A stretch of 64,000 bases of DNA from Saccharothrix sp. (GTDB lineage: Bacteria > Actinomycetota > Actinomycetes > Mycobacteriales > Pseudonocardiaceae). Shown piece after piece: positions 25,711 to 35,785 of this stretch. The stretch lies in assembly GCF_031180885.1 (NCBI RefSeq), contig NZ_JAPSLK010000001.1, positions 337,104 through 401,103 of the forward strand, given 5' to 3'. Below the pieces are notes generated by a model. It was given only the letters and a program-made list of their open reading frames with translations, did not search any database and was not told where the DNA came from. The position numbers and the translations under genes are program-made. Each line of letters starts with the position of its first letter. The stretch's first letter is position 1.

Positions 25711-28700
25711 CCTCGGCCAGGTCCCGCCAGTCCGCTCGCGAACCCTCCTCGACCGCCTCGGTGAACCCCGTGTCACCGAGGCGGTCGCGCGCTTCGCGCT
25801 CGATGCGGGCCACGTCCGGGTGGGACCGGTCGAGCAGGCCGACCACCGCGGCGCTCGCCCCGAGCAGGCGGGCGGCCTGGTCGGGCAGGTCCCGGCGCAG
25901 CGCCAGGTCCGCGACCCCGATCAGCACGTGGGCGAGGGAGAGCGGGATGCCCGACTCGGCCGCCGCGTGGAGCGCCGCGACGCGGTGTTCGCGGGCCTCG
26001 TCGAGCCCTTCGGCGAGGTGGGCGAGGAGGTCGTGCGTGGCCGCGCGCATCCCGGCGTGCTCGGCCAGTTCGCCCAACAGGCTCCGGGCGACGTCGAGCT
26101 GGCGGTGGGACTGCTCGGCGTCGCCACGCCGGCGGGCCAGCTCGGCCTTGGCCATGGCCAGGTCGGTCAACGCCTCCGGCCAGGAGACCCGTTCCGCGAG
26201 CCGCTGCGCCTGGTCGAGCGCGGCGGCGCTGGCCTCCCGGTCGCCGGTCAGCCAGTGCAGCTCGGCCTGCCGGGCCCGGATGCGCAGCAGGTCTTCGGCG
26301 GCGCCGACCTGGCTGATCGCCGTGGCCGCGTCCTCCAGGTGCTCGCACGCGCGGACGAACTCGCCGCGCATGGCGATCCGGTTCGCCAGCTCGGTCAGCG
26401 CGAACGAGGTCCCCCACCGCTCGCCGATCGCGCGGAACTCGGCGAGCGCCGTCTCCAGGCAGGCGTCCGCGTCCCGCCCGCCGTGGCCGTGCAGGATCGC
26501 CATCTTGCCCAGTTGCAGCCGGGCGAGCGCGCGCACGAAGGGTTCCGGGTCGGCCAGCAGCGGTTCGTAGGCGGCCCGGTAGTCGCCCTGCTCGACCAGC
26601 ATGTGCTCCAGCGCGACGACGAGCTTCACCACGGGGTGCAGGCCGTCGACGCGCCGGCTGATCTCGGCCGCCTTCCGGATCCACTCCTCGGCCTGGAACT
26701 CGTCGCTGCCCCGGCCGGCGGTCAGCAGGGTCGTGACGAACGTGTACACCAGGGCACGGACGTCGTCGGTGACCTCGCCGGGCATCCGGGCCGCCGCGAT
26801 GATCAGCTCGCCGCCCTCGACCTTGTGCCCGTTCAGCCACCAGTACCAGCCGGCCGCCGCCGCGAGCCGCATCGCGCCCTGGGCTTCACCGGCGGCGAGC
26901 GCACCGCGCATGGCGGCGACGACGTTGTCGTGCTCGACCTCCAGCGCGGCGAGCCACTCCACCTGCTCCGCGCGCCGCAGGTGCGGCTCGGCGGTCTCGA
27001 CGAGTTCGGTGCACCAGGCCAGGTGGGCCTGCCGCGCGGACTCCGCCTCGCCCGCCTCGGCGAGGCGCCGGCCGGCGTACTCCTTGATCGTGCTCAGCAT
27101 CCGGTAGCGCGGTGCCGCGTCGCCGCGGGTGACCACCAGGGACTTCTCGGTCAGCGCGGTGAGCAGTTCGAGCACCTGCCACGGCTCGACGCCGTCGCCC
27201 GCGCAGACCCGTTCGGCCGCCTCCAGGCTCGCGCCGCCGGTGAACACGGAAAGCCTGCGCAGGACGACCCGTTCGGCGTCGTTGAGCAGTTCCCAGCTCC
27301 AGTCGATCACCGCGCGCAGCGTCCGGTGGCGGGGCAGGGCGGTGCGGCTGCCGCCGGTGAGCAGGCGGAACCGGTCGTCGAGCCGGTGGGCCAGTTGGTC
27401 CAGGGACATCGTGCGCAGCCTCGCCGCGGCCAGTTCGATGGCCAGCGGCATCCCGTCCAGCGCCTGGCACACCCGCGCCATGGTGTGGACGTCCGCCGCG
27501 AGGTCGTTGCGGACGGCGGCGGCCCGGTCCCGGAGCAGCCGAACGGCCGGTGAGGCTTCGATCTCGCGCGGGTCGGCATCCGCCGCGGGCAGGGCCAGCG
27601 GTTCGACGTGCCACAGCGCCTCGCCGGTGATGCCCAGCGGTTCGCGGCTGGTCGCGAGGATGCGCAGCCGCCGGCACTCGCCGAGCACGCGGTGGGCGAA
27701 CTTCGCGGCCGCGTCGATCACGTGCTCGCAGTTGTCCAGGACCAGCAGCGCGTCCCGCTCGCGGAGCGCGGCGACGACCCGTTCCGCCGGTTCGGCGTCC
27801 GACGCCCCGCCCAGCAGCGCGTCGCGCAGCCCGAGCACGGCGAGGGTCGCCCCCGCCACGTGGCCGCCCGCGCCGACCGGGGCGAGTTCGACCAGCCAGG
27901 CCCCGTCGGGCAGGTCGTCGAGCAGGGTGCGCACGGTCTCCGCGGCCAGCCGGGTCTTGCCCGAGCCGCCCGGCCCGATCAGGGTGGTCAGCCGGTGCCC
28001 GGTGACCAGGTCGCGGACCGCGGCGACGTCGGCATCCTTGCCGACGAAGCTGGTCAGCTCGGCGCGCAGGTTGGTCTTCCGGGTCTCCTCGCGCCGGCCC
28101 AGCTCGCCCCGGAGCAGGGCGACGTGCAGTGCGGACAGCTCCGGCGAGGGGTCGACGCCCAGCGCGTCGGCGAGCGCTTCCCGTGCCCGCTGGTAGACCA
28201 TCAGCGCCTCGGTGCTGCGGCCGGCCGCGCCCAGCGCGCGCATCAACGCGGCGACGAGCCGTTCCCGCACCGGGTGGGCGGCCACCAGCCCGGTCAGCTC
28301 CGCGACCAGCTCCGGCCCTTTTCCGAGCGCCAGTTCCGCCTCGAACCGGTCCTCCAGCGCGGCCAGCCGCAGCCCTTCGAGCCGGGTGACCGCCGCGTCG
28401 AACGCCTCGCTGTCCTGAAGACCGACGTCCTGCATGGCCGGGCCGCGCCACAGGCCGAGGGCTTCCCGCAGCAGACCCGCCTGCCGGGTTTCGTCGGCGC
28501 CGCGCGCCTGGCCGACGAGCCGTTCGAACCGCACGGCGTCCACGGCGTCGGGCGCCACGTCCAACCGGTAGCCGCCCACCTGCCCGTCGACCACCCCGTC
28601 CGGCAGCACCCGGCGAAGTCTGGATGCCAGGCGTTGCAGGGCGTTCGCCGCGTCGGACGGCGGGTGCTCACCCCACACCCAGTCGACCAGCACGGCCTTC

Positions 28701-28825
28701 GGCACCACCCGACCGGGTTCCAGCGCGAGGGCGGTCAACAACGCGCGCAACCGCGCACCCGGCACGTTCGCCAGGCCACCGTCGTCCGCGCGGACCTCGA
28801 ACGGCCCCAGCACCCCGATCTGCAC
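25694..28825 (-). CDS. AfsR/SARP-type regulator (BTAD-NB-ARC-TPR)
   Basis: A 1043-residue regulator. Residues 1-95 form an OmpR-like winged helix ([30 protein letters not shown]), then a bacterial transcription activator domain to about 245, an NB-ARC ATPase with P-loop [12 protein letters not shown] (about 280-292), [10 protein letters not shown] and [14 protein letters not shown], and a C-terminal helical TPR-like region. Such proteins activate secondary-metabolite clusters. The GTG at 28825 is chosen because upstream frame residues are low complexity and the family starts at [11 protein letters not shown]. Targets are unknown; neighbouring drug-related genes are candidates. Confidence 0.93.
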   Translation of the reverse strand: MQIGVLGPFEVRADDGGLANVPGARLRALLTALALEPGRVVPKAVLVDWVWGEHPPSDAANALQRLASRLRRVLPDGVVDGQVGGYRLDVAPDAVDAVRFERLVGQARGADETRQAGLLREALGLWRGPAMQDVGLQDSEAFDAAVTRLEGLRLAALEDRFEAELALGKGPELVAELTGLVAAHPVRERLVAALMRALGAAGRSTEALMVYQRAREALADALGVDPSPELSALHVALLRGELGRREETRKTNLRAELTSFVGKDADVAAVRDLVTGHRLTTLIGPGGSGKTRLAAETVRTLLDDLPDGAWLVELAPVGAGGHVAGATLAVLGLRDALLGGASDAEPAERVVAALRERDALLVLDNCEHVIDAAAKFAHRVLGECRRLRILATSREPLGITGEALWHVEPLALPAADADPREIEASPAVRLLRDRAAAVRNDLAADVHTMARVCQALDGMPLAIELAAARLRTMSLDQLAHRLDDRFRLLTGGSRTALPRHRTLRAVIDWSWELLNDAERVVLRRLSVFTGGASLEAAERVCAGDGVEPWQVLELLTALTEKSLVVTRGDAAPRYRMLSTIKEYAGRRLAEAGEAESARQAHLAWCTELVETAEPHLRRAEQVEWLAALEVEHDNVVAAMRGALAAGEAQGAMRLAAAAGWYWWLNGHKVEGGELIIAAARMPGEVTDDVRALVYTFVTTLLTAGRGSDEFQAEEWIRKAAEISRRVDGLHPVVKLVVALEHMLVEQGDYRAAYEPLLADPEPFVRALARLQLGKMAILHGHGGRDADACLETALAEFRAIGERWGTSFALTELANRIAMRGEFVRACEHLEDAATAISQVGAAEDLLRIRARQAELHWLTGDREASAAALDQAQRLAERVSWPEALTDLAMAKAELARRRGDAEQSHRQLDVARSLLGELAEHAGMRAATHDLLAHLAEGLDEAREHRVAALHAAAESGIPLSLAHVLIGVADLALRRDLPDQAARLLGASAAVVGLLDRSHPDVARIEREARDRLGDTGFTEAVEEGSRADWRDLAEVTFAW

Positions 28826-28874
28826 CCGCTCGATTCTGCCGTCACCGTCCCGCCGGCCAGACCGGAACGGGTGA

Positions 28875-29291
28875 TCAGCGCCCGTCCCACGCGGCGGCGG
28901 TGGCCGCCGCCCAGGCCCGGACGCGGTCCGCGAAACCCTCGGCCGGGAACGTGCCACCCGCGGCCACGTCACCGATCGTGACGGCGAACCCGGTGGGTGG
29001 CGGGCCAAGCGCGGTGCTCACGTGTGACGGACCCCGGCCGCGGTTCGCACGGCGTCTGGCCCCGGTCAGGGCGGTGACCGCCCGGAGGCCGCCGTCGACG
29101 TAGGCGCGCAGGAGTTCCCGGGGCGGGCCGCGGTGCCCCTCCGGCAGGCGGCTCGGGTGTTGCAGCAGGTAGCAGGCGACGGTGACGCCGTGCAGGGGTC
29201 CCCACGGCGGCCGGCGCGAGTGGTCGAGCGCCAGCACGGCGTGGAACAACTCCTCGCACGGCTCGGTCGTCCCGCACTCCGGGCAGCTCAC
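28875..29291 (-). CDS. DUF5946 family protein
   Basis: A 138-residue protein beginning SCPECGTTEPCEELFHAVLALDHSRRPPWGPLH, which matches DUF5946, a small actinobacterial family with an N-terminal zinc-binding CPxCG motif and a conserved HGVTVACYLLQHPS segment. Function unknown. The GTG at 29291 begins at the family start. It is divergent from the downstream TetR gene. Confidence 0.78.
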   Translation of the reverse strand: MSCPECGTTEPCEELFHAVLALDHSRRPPWGPLHGVTVACYLLQHPSRLPEGHRGPPRELLRAYVDGGLRAVTALTGARRRANRGRGPSHVSTALGPPPTGFAVTIGDVAAGGTFPAEGFADRVRAWAAATAAAWDGR

Positions 29292-29413
29292 GGCGCGAGC
29301 GTAGGGCTTCCAGCCGGTGGAGGGTCCAGGCTTCGGTTGCGATGCGCAGGCACTTCGGGTCGGTGCTACACGGAAGTGTGAACGTCTCGGGTCGGCGCGT
29401 TTACGATCAAGGG

Positions 29414-29971
29414 ATGCCACCCGACGCGGCGCGGCGCAGCGAGCGGTCTCGGAGGGCCGTGCTGGCGGCCGCGCTGGAGCTGGTCGAGGCGGTCGGGTAC
29501 GCGCGGCTGACCATCGAGGCGGTCGCCGCCCGGGCCGGGGTCGGCAAGCAGACGATCTACCGCTGGTGGGAGTCCAAGGGTCCGCTGCTGTTCGACGCGC
29601 TGGTCGAGTTCGGGCCGGCCGAGGACGAGCCGCCCGGCTGGGGCGCGCTCGGTGACGACCTGCGCCGGGAGCTGCGGGAGGCGGTGCGGCAGCTGGAGGA
29701 GCGGCGGTTCGACCAGGTGTGCCGGGTGCTGGTGCACGAGGCGCGGACCGACCTGGTGACGCTGCTGCTCACGCCGCGCCGGATGCGGCTGGAGGAACGG
29801 CTCGGGCTGGCGCAGCGCTCCGGCGAGATCCGCGGCGACGTGGACGTGCCGGCCGCGGCCGAACTGCTGCTGGGACCGGTCTACCAGCGGTGGCTGCTGC
29901 GGACCGGACCGTTGACGGGCACGTTCTCCGACACTGTGGTCTCGCTCGCGCTCCGAGCGCTGCGTGCGTGA
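29414..29971 (+). CDS. TetR family transcriptional regulator
   Basis: A 185-residue repressor. The helix-turn-helix is RRAVLAAALELVEAVGYARLTIEAVAARAGVGKQTIYRWWESK, and the C-terminal domain resembles TetR_C_11. No autoregulatory palindrome is certain; CACTTC/GAAGTG arms (29351, 29373) lie upstream. It is divergent from the DUF5946 gene, whose control it may share. Confidence 0.92.
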   Translation: MPPDAARRSERSRRAVLAAALELVEAVGYARLTIEAVAARAGVGKQTIYRWWESKGPLLFDALVEFGPAEDEPPGWGALGDDLRRELREAVRQLEERRFDQVCRVLVHEARTDLVTLLLTPRRMRLEERLGLAQRSGEIRGDVDVPAAAELLLGPVYQRWLLRTGPLTGTFSDTVVSLALRALRA

Positions 29972-29982
29972 TCGCGGGCCGC

Positions 29983-30090
29983 GTCGGCCTGTCGCGGCGC
30001 CTTTCGCTCCGATCACGCTCTTCGATCGGAGCGAAACGCGCCGCGATGGGCCGACTTCCAGGCGGCCTCGCCGCGACGCCGGAGGCGGCG
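29983..30090. repeat. Hairpin dispersed repeat, copy 2
   Basis: Left arm 29983-30014 and right arm 30024-30055 are complementary at 29 of 32 positions around a 9-nt loop, giving a very stable hairpin (inner arm TTTCGCTCCGATC). A 35-bp tail with a second hairpin (ggcggcctcgccgc...ggaggcggcg) follows. The same hairpin-plus-tail, with changed but still paired stem bases, is at 16114-16218. It lies between the TetR gene and the PAS-GGDEF gene and may also act as a terminator. No coding potential of its own; a MITE/REP-like element is inferred. Confidence 0.85.
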
Positions 30091-30208
30091 CCATCCAACA
30101 CAGCCCCGAAAGATCACCGGACTGGGTGTCGTAAGGCCTATTGAAATGCCTGCGACCTGCGGGGAGGCTCTTCACGGACAGGTCGGTCCGGCGAAGGGCA
30201 CGAGTCCT

Positions 30209-31015
30209 ATGCGCACCGTGCAGACAACGCGTCCTGTGTGGGACGAACTCGTCTCCGAACTGCCCGTCGGCGTGCTGCTCCAGGACGAGCGCGGCACCGT
30301 GCTCGCCGGCAACCGCCTGGCCGCCACCCTGCTGGGTGTCCCGCCGACCACCCTGCCGGGTTACCGCCTGCCCGTCGCCTGGGACGAATCCGGGGCCCAA
30401 CTGCCGACCTGCGCCGAACTCGCCGCGCAGGTGCTGCGGACCGGGGCGCCGCTGACCATCCCGGTGGTCCTGCCGCACACCCGGGTCTGGGCCGACATCC
30501 ACCCGCTGTCCGAACGCGGTCAGGTGCTGGTGCTGCTGCGGCCGGTCCAGCAGGACGTCCCGCACAGCGCGAACCTGCTGGACGCGCTGACCGGGCTGCC
30601 CGGCCGGGCGCTCCTCCTGGACCGCCTCGACCAGGCGCTGACCCGCGCCCGCACGCACGGCACGCTGGCCACCCTGGTGCTCCTCGACGTGCACCAGCTC
30701 GCCGAGGTCAACCGGACGCACGGCTTCCAGCGCGGCGACGAACTGCTCGCGGTGATCGGCGGACGGCTGCGGGAAGGGCTGCGCGCGGACTACACGGTGG
30801 CCCGGTACGGCGGGGACGAGTTCGCCGTCGTCGCCGAACACCCCAGCGGCAACGGCGAGGCCGTGGCGGCGCGGGCCCGTGAGCTGGCGGGGCGGGCGGT
30901 GCGGCTGGGCGGGACGCGCATCCAGCCGGGGGTGCGGGTGTGCTGGGTGACCAGCGACGGCGACGCGCCCCTGCACTCGGTGATAGCCCACGTGGAAGAA
31001 CGCCTCCGCCACTGA
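30209..31015 (+). CDS. PAS-GGDEF diguanylate cyclase
   Basis: A 268-residue soluble protein: an N-terminal PAS-like sensor (PVGVLLQDERGTVLAGNRLAA, about residues 10-110) and a GGDEF domain with DALTGLPGR and RYGGDEFAVVA intact, so it should make c-di-GMP from GTP. The usual inhibitory site RxxD five residues upstream appears to be R-A-D-Y, so feedback control is probably lost. ATG 30209 is preferred; an earlier in-frame ATG at 30146 is possible. A terminator follows it. Confidence 0.88.
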   Translation: MRTVQTTRPVWDELVSELPVGVLLQDERGTVLAGNRLAATLLGVPPTTLPGYRLPVAWDESGAQLPTCAELAAQVLRTGAPLTIPVVLPHTRVWADIHPLSERGQVLVLLRPVQQDVPHSANLLDALTGLPGRALLLDRLDQALTRARTHGTLATLVLLDVHQLAEVNRTHGFQRGDELLAVIGGRLREGLRADYTVARYGGDEFAVVAEHPSGNGEAVAARARELAGRAVRLGGTRIQPGVRVCWVTSDGDAPLHSVIAHVEERLRH

Positions 31016-31023
31016 AACGAAAA

Positions 31024-31054
31024 GGACCCCTGGCACCGGATGTGCCAGGGGTCC
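31024..31054. terminator. Bidirectional terminator
   Basis: A perfect 13-bp stem (GGACCCCTGGCAC / GTGCCAGGGGTCC) with a 5-nt loop lies between the convergent diguanylate cyclase and the large repeat protein. Confidence 0.85.
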
Positions 31055-31072
31055 CGTTTCACACCGAGTGGA

Positions 31073-34000
31073 TCAGATCTTCGGCAGGACCTGGGTCACG
31101 TCCATCGCGCCCATCGCGTCGAAGATGCTCATCGCGTCCAGACCGGCCAGGGCCGGGGCGGAGGTGCGCTCCTTCGGGCCCTCGACCTTGCCGTTGAGCG
31201 GGTTCACGTTCAGGCCGGACAGCGACGCGCCGGACAGCTGCGGCACGGCGGGCGCGGCCGGGACGCCCGGCAGGGCCGGGGCCGCGGTGCGCGGCTGGGC
31301 CACGCCCGGCACCGGCACCACGAACGGCAGCGGCAGCGGGGACGCCAGGCTCGGCAGGTTCCGCGGGGAACCCTTCTGCGGGCCGGGCAGCAGCGGCAGG
31401 CCCTGCACCACCGGGGTCACGCCCAGGGTGCCGCCGAACAGCGGCAGGGTGCCGCCGAAGGACCGCTCGTCCTTGTCCGAGTCGTTGACGATCTTGTGCT
31501 GGTCGGAGGCGTTGACGATGGCCTCCGGCACCCGCCGCAGCTCCTGCAGGCGGCGCAGCTCGTTCAGCTTGCCCAGCTCGGGCGACCGGGTGAGGCCGGT
31601 GACCTTCGACAGGTTCGACAGGCCGGGGACGTTCGCCACGCCGGGCACCTTCACGTCCGTCAGGCCGCCGGTGGGCAGCTTGCCGGGCAGCGACGGCGTG
31701 GGCAGCTTCTTGTCCGCGACGCTGGTGGCCGGGGCCTTCGAGGGCAGCTTCGTCGGCAGCTCGTTGGGCGCCACCTTGGTCAGGTCGACCTTGGGCAGCC
31801 CGGCGGCCTGGCCGGTCAGCAGCTCCAGGACCAGCTTCGGGTTGGGGATCTGGTTGACCGGCATGTCCTCCAGGTCGACCACGTCGGACACGGCGGGCAG
31901 CTTCGGCAGCGACTTGCGGGTCAGCGACAGGTCGCTGGCGCGGGTCAGGTCCATGCCGCGCACCTGGGGCGCGCCCAGCTCGCGGACCTTCGACAGCTCC
32001 AGGCCGCGCAGCACCGACAGGTCGAAGTCGCGCAGGTCGGACAGGTCCATCGCGCCCAGGCCGGACAGCTTGTCCAGGCTGGACAGGCTCGGCAGCTCCG
32101 TCGGCTTCATCAGGCTGTCCACGCCGGCCGGCAGGTTGATGCCCCGCGGCACGGTCTTGCGCGGGCCGCCCTGGCTCTCCGGCTCGTCGCCGGTCCGCTC
32201 GACCGAGGCCTCGGAGAGGTCGGTCCGGGCGTCGCCGAGCACGTCGGCGGGCACGTCGAACACGGCGGGCCGCGTCTCGGCGGGCACCGACAGGTCGTGC
32301 GAGGTGAGCGCGCCCGAGCCCTTGGTCTCGGAGTCGCCGCCGGCCTGGGTCAGGCTCAGCGAGTCGGCGTTGGCGTCGGACAGGCCGCCCGCGGTCGCCG
32401 CGTCGCCGAACACGCCGGGCTTGGCGTTGGCCGGCAGGTTGACCAGGTTGCCCGACAGCGAGCTGTTCCAGGCCTCGGTCTCCTGGTCGCCGCCGGCGAC
32501 CACCGCGGACTGGTCGGTGACGTCCGAGCGGCTGTTGCCGACGGCGGACACCGAGTCGGCGAAGGTCTGCAGCGCCAGGGCGGGCTGCGCGGTGACGCCG
32601 TTGCCGGACACCGAGCCCTGGTTGCCGCTGGTCTCGATGTCGCCGCCGGAGAACGAGGTGAACTCGTTCTCGACCGCGCTCTTGGCGTTGCTGCCCGCGG
32701 CCAGGGTCGAGCCGAACAGCTGCGGCGAGGACGCCTGCGGGGCCGACACGATGTTGCCGGTGAAGGCGCCGTGGTCGCCCTCGGAGGTGGCGTTGCCGCC
32801 GGAGCGGGAGTGCAGCTCGTTGCTCAGGTCGGACGCGCCGTTGCCGACGGCCACCACCGTGTTGCCGGGCACCTGGGCCGGGTTCGAGGTCGGGGCCTCG
32901 ACGATGTTGCCGGACATCGAGCCGTGCCGGCCGGTGGCCGACGCCGGGCCGCCCGCGACGATCGCGGTGTCGCTGTCGGTCTTCGAGGTCGGGTTGCCGA
33001 CCAGCGCGCCGGCGTTGCCGAAGCCCTGGCCGCCCAGGGCGGTGGGCGTGGTGATCACGTTGCTGGAGACGGTGCCGTTGTCGTCGCGGGCGTTGGGCGC
33101 GCCACCGGCCCGGATCTCCTTGTCCTCCACGGCGTTGCCGGTGGCCAGGCCGCCGACGCCGCCCGCGTTGCCGAAGCCCTCGGCGGGCAGGGCCAGCGGG
33201 GCCTGGCCGATGTTGCCGGACAGGACCGCGTCGTTGCCGGTGGTGCCGTTGTAGCCGCCGGCGCTGGAGTCGACCTCGTTCTCGCACTGCGAGGCCGCGA
33301 TGCCGCCGCCGGACAGGCCGTTGCCGCACGCGTCGATCGCGCCGGCCGGGGCCGCGTTGGTGGAGTTCGCCGACAGCACCGAGCGGTCGCCGTCGGTGAA
33401 CGTCGAGCCGCCCGCCTGGACGTCGGTGTCCGCCGCGTGGGTCGACGAGGTGTTGCCGAGCAGCGAACCCGAGTTGCCCGCGCTGCCCACCGGCAGCGCG
33501 ACCGGCGCGTCGCCGAAGTTGCCGGACAGGGTCGAGTCCTGGCCACTGGTCTGCGCCCAGCCGCCCGCCTGGGCGTTGTTGTCCGACCGGGTCTCGGTGT
33601 CGGCGTTGCCGACGCCGGCCAGGGCGTTGTTGTTCACCGTGGCGGGGCCGGCGAGCTGCGGCTGGAGCGCGTTGCCCGCCATGGTGGCGTTCTCGCCGCT
33701 GGTGGACAGCCACGACTCGTGGTTGCCGCGGGTCGGGCCGGTGTCGCCGGCGACCGCGGTGGTGCGGTGGTCGGCGGTGGAGTCGGCGTTGCCGGCCGCG
33801 CCGACCGCGTTGCCCTCGACCGAGGTGATCGGGGCGAGCGGGATGCCCGCAGTGTTGCCGCCGAGGGTGCTGCGGTCGCCGTGGGTGGCCAGCGAGCCGC
33901 CGGCCTCGGCCTCGGTGTCGGCGTGCGAGGCGCTGTTGGCGATGCCGCCGCCCGCGACCGCGTTGTTGCTGACCCGGAACGGGGTGGCCTGCTGGACGCC

Positions 34001-34636
34001 GAGGATGTTGCCGGACAGCGAGCCGTCCGAGCCGCCGGTGCTGACGTCGCCGCCGGCGGTGGCGTCCTGGCGGGCGTAGGACTCGGAGTAGGCGTTGGCG
34101 CCGACGCCGGCGGCGTTGCCGGTGACGCCGACCGGGCTGGCGTTGTGGACCGCGGCCACGTTGCCCGCGAACGAACCGCGGGAGCCGTCGGTGCGGGTCT
34201 TGCCGGTGCTGGGCGTGTACTGCGCGCACTCGCCGTCGGCGTGGGCGTCGCCGCCCGCGCCGACCGCGTTGCCGCAGGCGTGGACCGGGGCGACGACGTC
34301 GCCGTCGAACGCGTTGCCGCGCGTCACCTGGGTGGTGTCGACCTGGCGGACGCGGGCCTGCGTGTCGCGGACCAGGGGGTTCTTGGTGACGGCTTCCGGC
34401 TGCGGCACGTTCTCCGTGCCGATCTCGCGGTGGATCTCCGGCAGGTCCCGGTTGCCGACCGGGGTGCCCAGGTTGTTCTCCTCGACGTCGATCGGCACGC
34501 GGACGCGGGCGTCCAGCGGCGACGGCGGGGCGTCGGGGTTGACGTTCTCCTGGGCTGAAGCGATGCCCGTGCCGAGCATCAGCAAACCACCCGTGACAAG
34601 TGCGGTCTGGAAACCGCGCTTGGCCCAGGTTTGCAT
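31073..34636 (-). CDS. Large secreted protein with chaplin-like repeats
   Basis: A 1187-residue protein with a signal peptide (ending GIASA-QE). Residues 107-825 hold about 14 repeats of roughly 50 residues of the form S(L/F/M)SGN...AP...GN..G.GN; the first (GDVVAPVHACGNAVGAGGDA...C) and seventh carry a Cys pair as in chaplins. The C-terminal third changes to Leu/Pro-rich pseudo-repeats (LSSLDKLSGLGAMDLSDLRDF). Such repeats may form beta-rich amyloid-like fibres on the surface of aerial cells. The ATG has GGAGAACCC upstream. A function in the cell surface is inferred, not shown. Confidence 0.75.
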   Translation of the reverse strand: MQTWAKRGFQTALVTGGLLMLGTGIASAQENVNPDAPPSPLDARVRVPIDVEENNLGTPVGNRDLPEIHREIGTENVPQPEAVTKNPLVRDTQARVRQVDTTQVTRGNAFDGDVVAPVHACGNAVGAGGDAHADGECAQYTPSTGKTRTDGSRGSFAGNVAAVHNASPVGVTGNAAGVGANAYSESYARQDATAGGDVSTGGSDGSLSGNILGVQQATPFRVSNNAVAGGGIANSASHADTEAEAGGSLATHGDRSTLGGNTAGIPLAPITSVEGNAVGAAGNADSTADHRTTAVAGDTGPTRGNHESWLSTSGENATMAGNALQPQLAGPATVNNNALAGVGNADTETRSDNNAQAGGWAQTSGQDSTLSGNFGDAPVALPVGSAGNSGSLLGNTSSTHAADTDVQAGGSTFTDGDRSVLSANSTNAAPAGAIDACGNGLSGGGIAASQCENEVDSSAGGYNGTTGNDAVLSGNIGQAPLALPAEGFGNAGGVGGLATGNAVEDKEIRAGGAPNARDDNGTVSSNVITTPTALGGQGFGNAGALVGNPTSKTDSDTAIVAGGPASATGRHGSMSGNIVEAPTSNPAQVPGNTVVAVGNGASDLSNELHSRSGGNATSEGDHGAFTGNIVSAPQASSPQLFGSTLAAGSNAKSAVENEFTSFSGGDIETSGNQGSVSGNGVTAQPALALQTFADSVSAVGNSRSDVTDQSAVVAGGDQETEAWNSSLSGNLVNLPANAKPGVFGDAATAGGLSDANADSLSLTQAGGDSETKGSGALTSHDLSVPAETRPAVFDVPADVLGDARTDLSEASVERTGDEPESQGGPRKTVPRGINLPAGVDSLMKPTELPSLSSLDKLSGLGAMDLSDLRDFDLSVLRGLELSKVRELGAPQVRGMDLTRASDLSLTRKSLPKLPAVSDVVDLEDMPVNQIPNPKLVLELLTGQAAGLPKVDLTKVAPNELPTKLPSKAPATSVADKKLPTPSLPGKLPTGGLTDVKVPGVANVPGLSNLSKVTGLTRSPELGKLNELRRLQELRRVPEAIVNASDQHKIVNDSDKDERSFGGTLPLFGGTLGVTPVVQGLPLLPGPQKGSPRNLPSLASPLPLPFVVPVPGVAQPRTAAPALPGVPAAPAVPQLSGASLSGLNVNPLNGKVEGPKERTSAPALAGLDAMSIFDAMGAMDVTQVLPKI
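32165..34318 (-). repeat. Tandem ~50-residue chaplin-like repeat array
   Basis: About 14 degenerate units of 45-55 codons in the gene above, each with the core (L/F/M)SGN followed about 15 residues later by GN and an acidic, Gly-ended segment (AGG). The last unit is degenerate. Units are diverged at the DNA level, so the array is old. Confidence 0.75.
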
Positions 34637-34821
34637 GGGTTCTCCTTCTTCTGTGTCCCTTGAGCGGGAGGTGAAGGGCGGTCGACGCGGCACCGCGTCG
34701 TGGGCGACGACCACCCGGATCGGGGGTGGGGCGCGGCGTTTCGACCGGTGTCGGGCGCGACGGGGGCGCGTCGGTCGATTACCGGGACGGCGGAGGGCCG
34801 CCCGCGGACCGCGCGCTGGGA

Positions 34822-35604
34822 TCAGTCGGGGGTGGTGCCGGGCTGCTTGCCCGGCAGCACGGAGTTCCGCTCGGTGCCGGGCAGCAGCGCCCGGAGCACG
34901 GCGGCGTCCGTGCCGTCGGCGGTCACGCCCGTGAACGGGCCGTTGCCGCCGGCGGCGGAACCGGAGCCGTCACCACCGCACGAGCAGTGCACCGGCACCC
35001 CTGACGGCGGTGCGAACGGCGTGCGCGTGGGGGCGGCCGGGTCTCCCAACGGGGAGGTGCGGTCCTCGTCGGACGACGCGTCGGACGACGGCGCCGGCGA
35101 GGAGGCCCAGCTCTCGCTGAGCTTGCCGAACGGGCCCCGCACCACCGGGGTGCCGATGGAGACCGGCACGGCGGTGGCTTCGGAGGCGGGCTCGGTGTGC
35201 CGGTTCACCGCGCGCCCCGACAGGGACGAGGCGATGACCGACTGGCCCAGGTTCGGCTCGAACCGGGCCACGGTGTGGCCGAAGGTGTCGCGGATGTCCT
35301 CCGCGACGCGGCCGAGGTCGGGCACCCGGGGGTGCTCGTGCTTGGCGCGCACCTTCCGGTCGAGGTCGCGCACGGTCTCGCGGACCGGTGCGACGGCCTC
35401 GCCGACCGGGCCGGCCGCCACCGCTTCGGCGACGGACGTGACCGCGTCGGGCTGGGCGGCCCCCTGCGCGGAGGCCGGGGCGGAGGACAGCGCCCAGACG
35501 GCGGCAGTGCCAGCCAGCACACCGCCGGCGACCAGCAGGGCGCGGGAGAGCAGCCGCCGGACGCGGCTCACCCCCGTGCCCGATCGCTGGTCGGCCGACG
35601 ACAC
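34822..35604 (-). CDS. Secreted protein of unknown function, acidic C-terminus
   Basis: A 260-residue protein with a signal peptide (LLSRALLVAGGVLAGTAAVWAL... to ASAQG) and no known domain. The mature part has a short helical segment rich in charged residues (RETVRDLDRKVRAKHEH) and an Asp/Ser/Pro-rich region ending with a Cys pair (HCSCGGDG). The GTG at 35604 has GGAGG 8 nt upstream; an earlier TTG frame start is less likely. It is 185 bp upstream of the chaplin-like gene in the same direction and may be its partner. Confidence 0.6.
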   Translation of the reverse strand: MSSADQRSGTGVSRVRRLLSRALLVAGGVLAGTAAVWALSSAPASAQGAAQPDAVTSVAEAVAAGPVGEAVAPVRETVRDLDRKVRAKHEHPRVPDLGRVAEDIRDTFGHTVARFEPNLGQSVIASSLSGRAVNRHTEPASEATAVPVSIGTPVVRGPFGKLSESWASSPAPSSDASSDEDRTSPLGDPAAPTRTPFAPPSGVPVHCSCGGDGSGSAAGGNGPFTGVTADGTDAAVLRALLPGTERNSVLPGKQPGTTPD

Positions 35605-35785
35605 CGCTGGTACCTCCACCTGAACGCTGGGGAATCGTCGGCGCGAGACGTCGAAGGTGATCAAGCCGACGCCGTCGAGCGTGCCAGCCCGCCGGGCCGG
35701 TGCGCACGCGTTCGCGGCCTGGTTCGCCGGATCGTGTGATCGACACTCCGTGTTGTCGAATTTAACCCTGGGTAGCCGACACTGG

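Noticed and set aside
32165..34318. CRISPR-like array in the repeat protein gene
   Set aside because: Units are 135-165 bp, diverged and in frame; no short identical repeats with unique spacers are present.
31040..34558. 1172-residue plus-strand frame opposite the chaplin-like gene
   Set aside because: Composition is Gly/Arg/Val/Gln-rich, with no signal or domain; it is an antisense shadow of the repeat gene.
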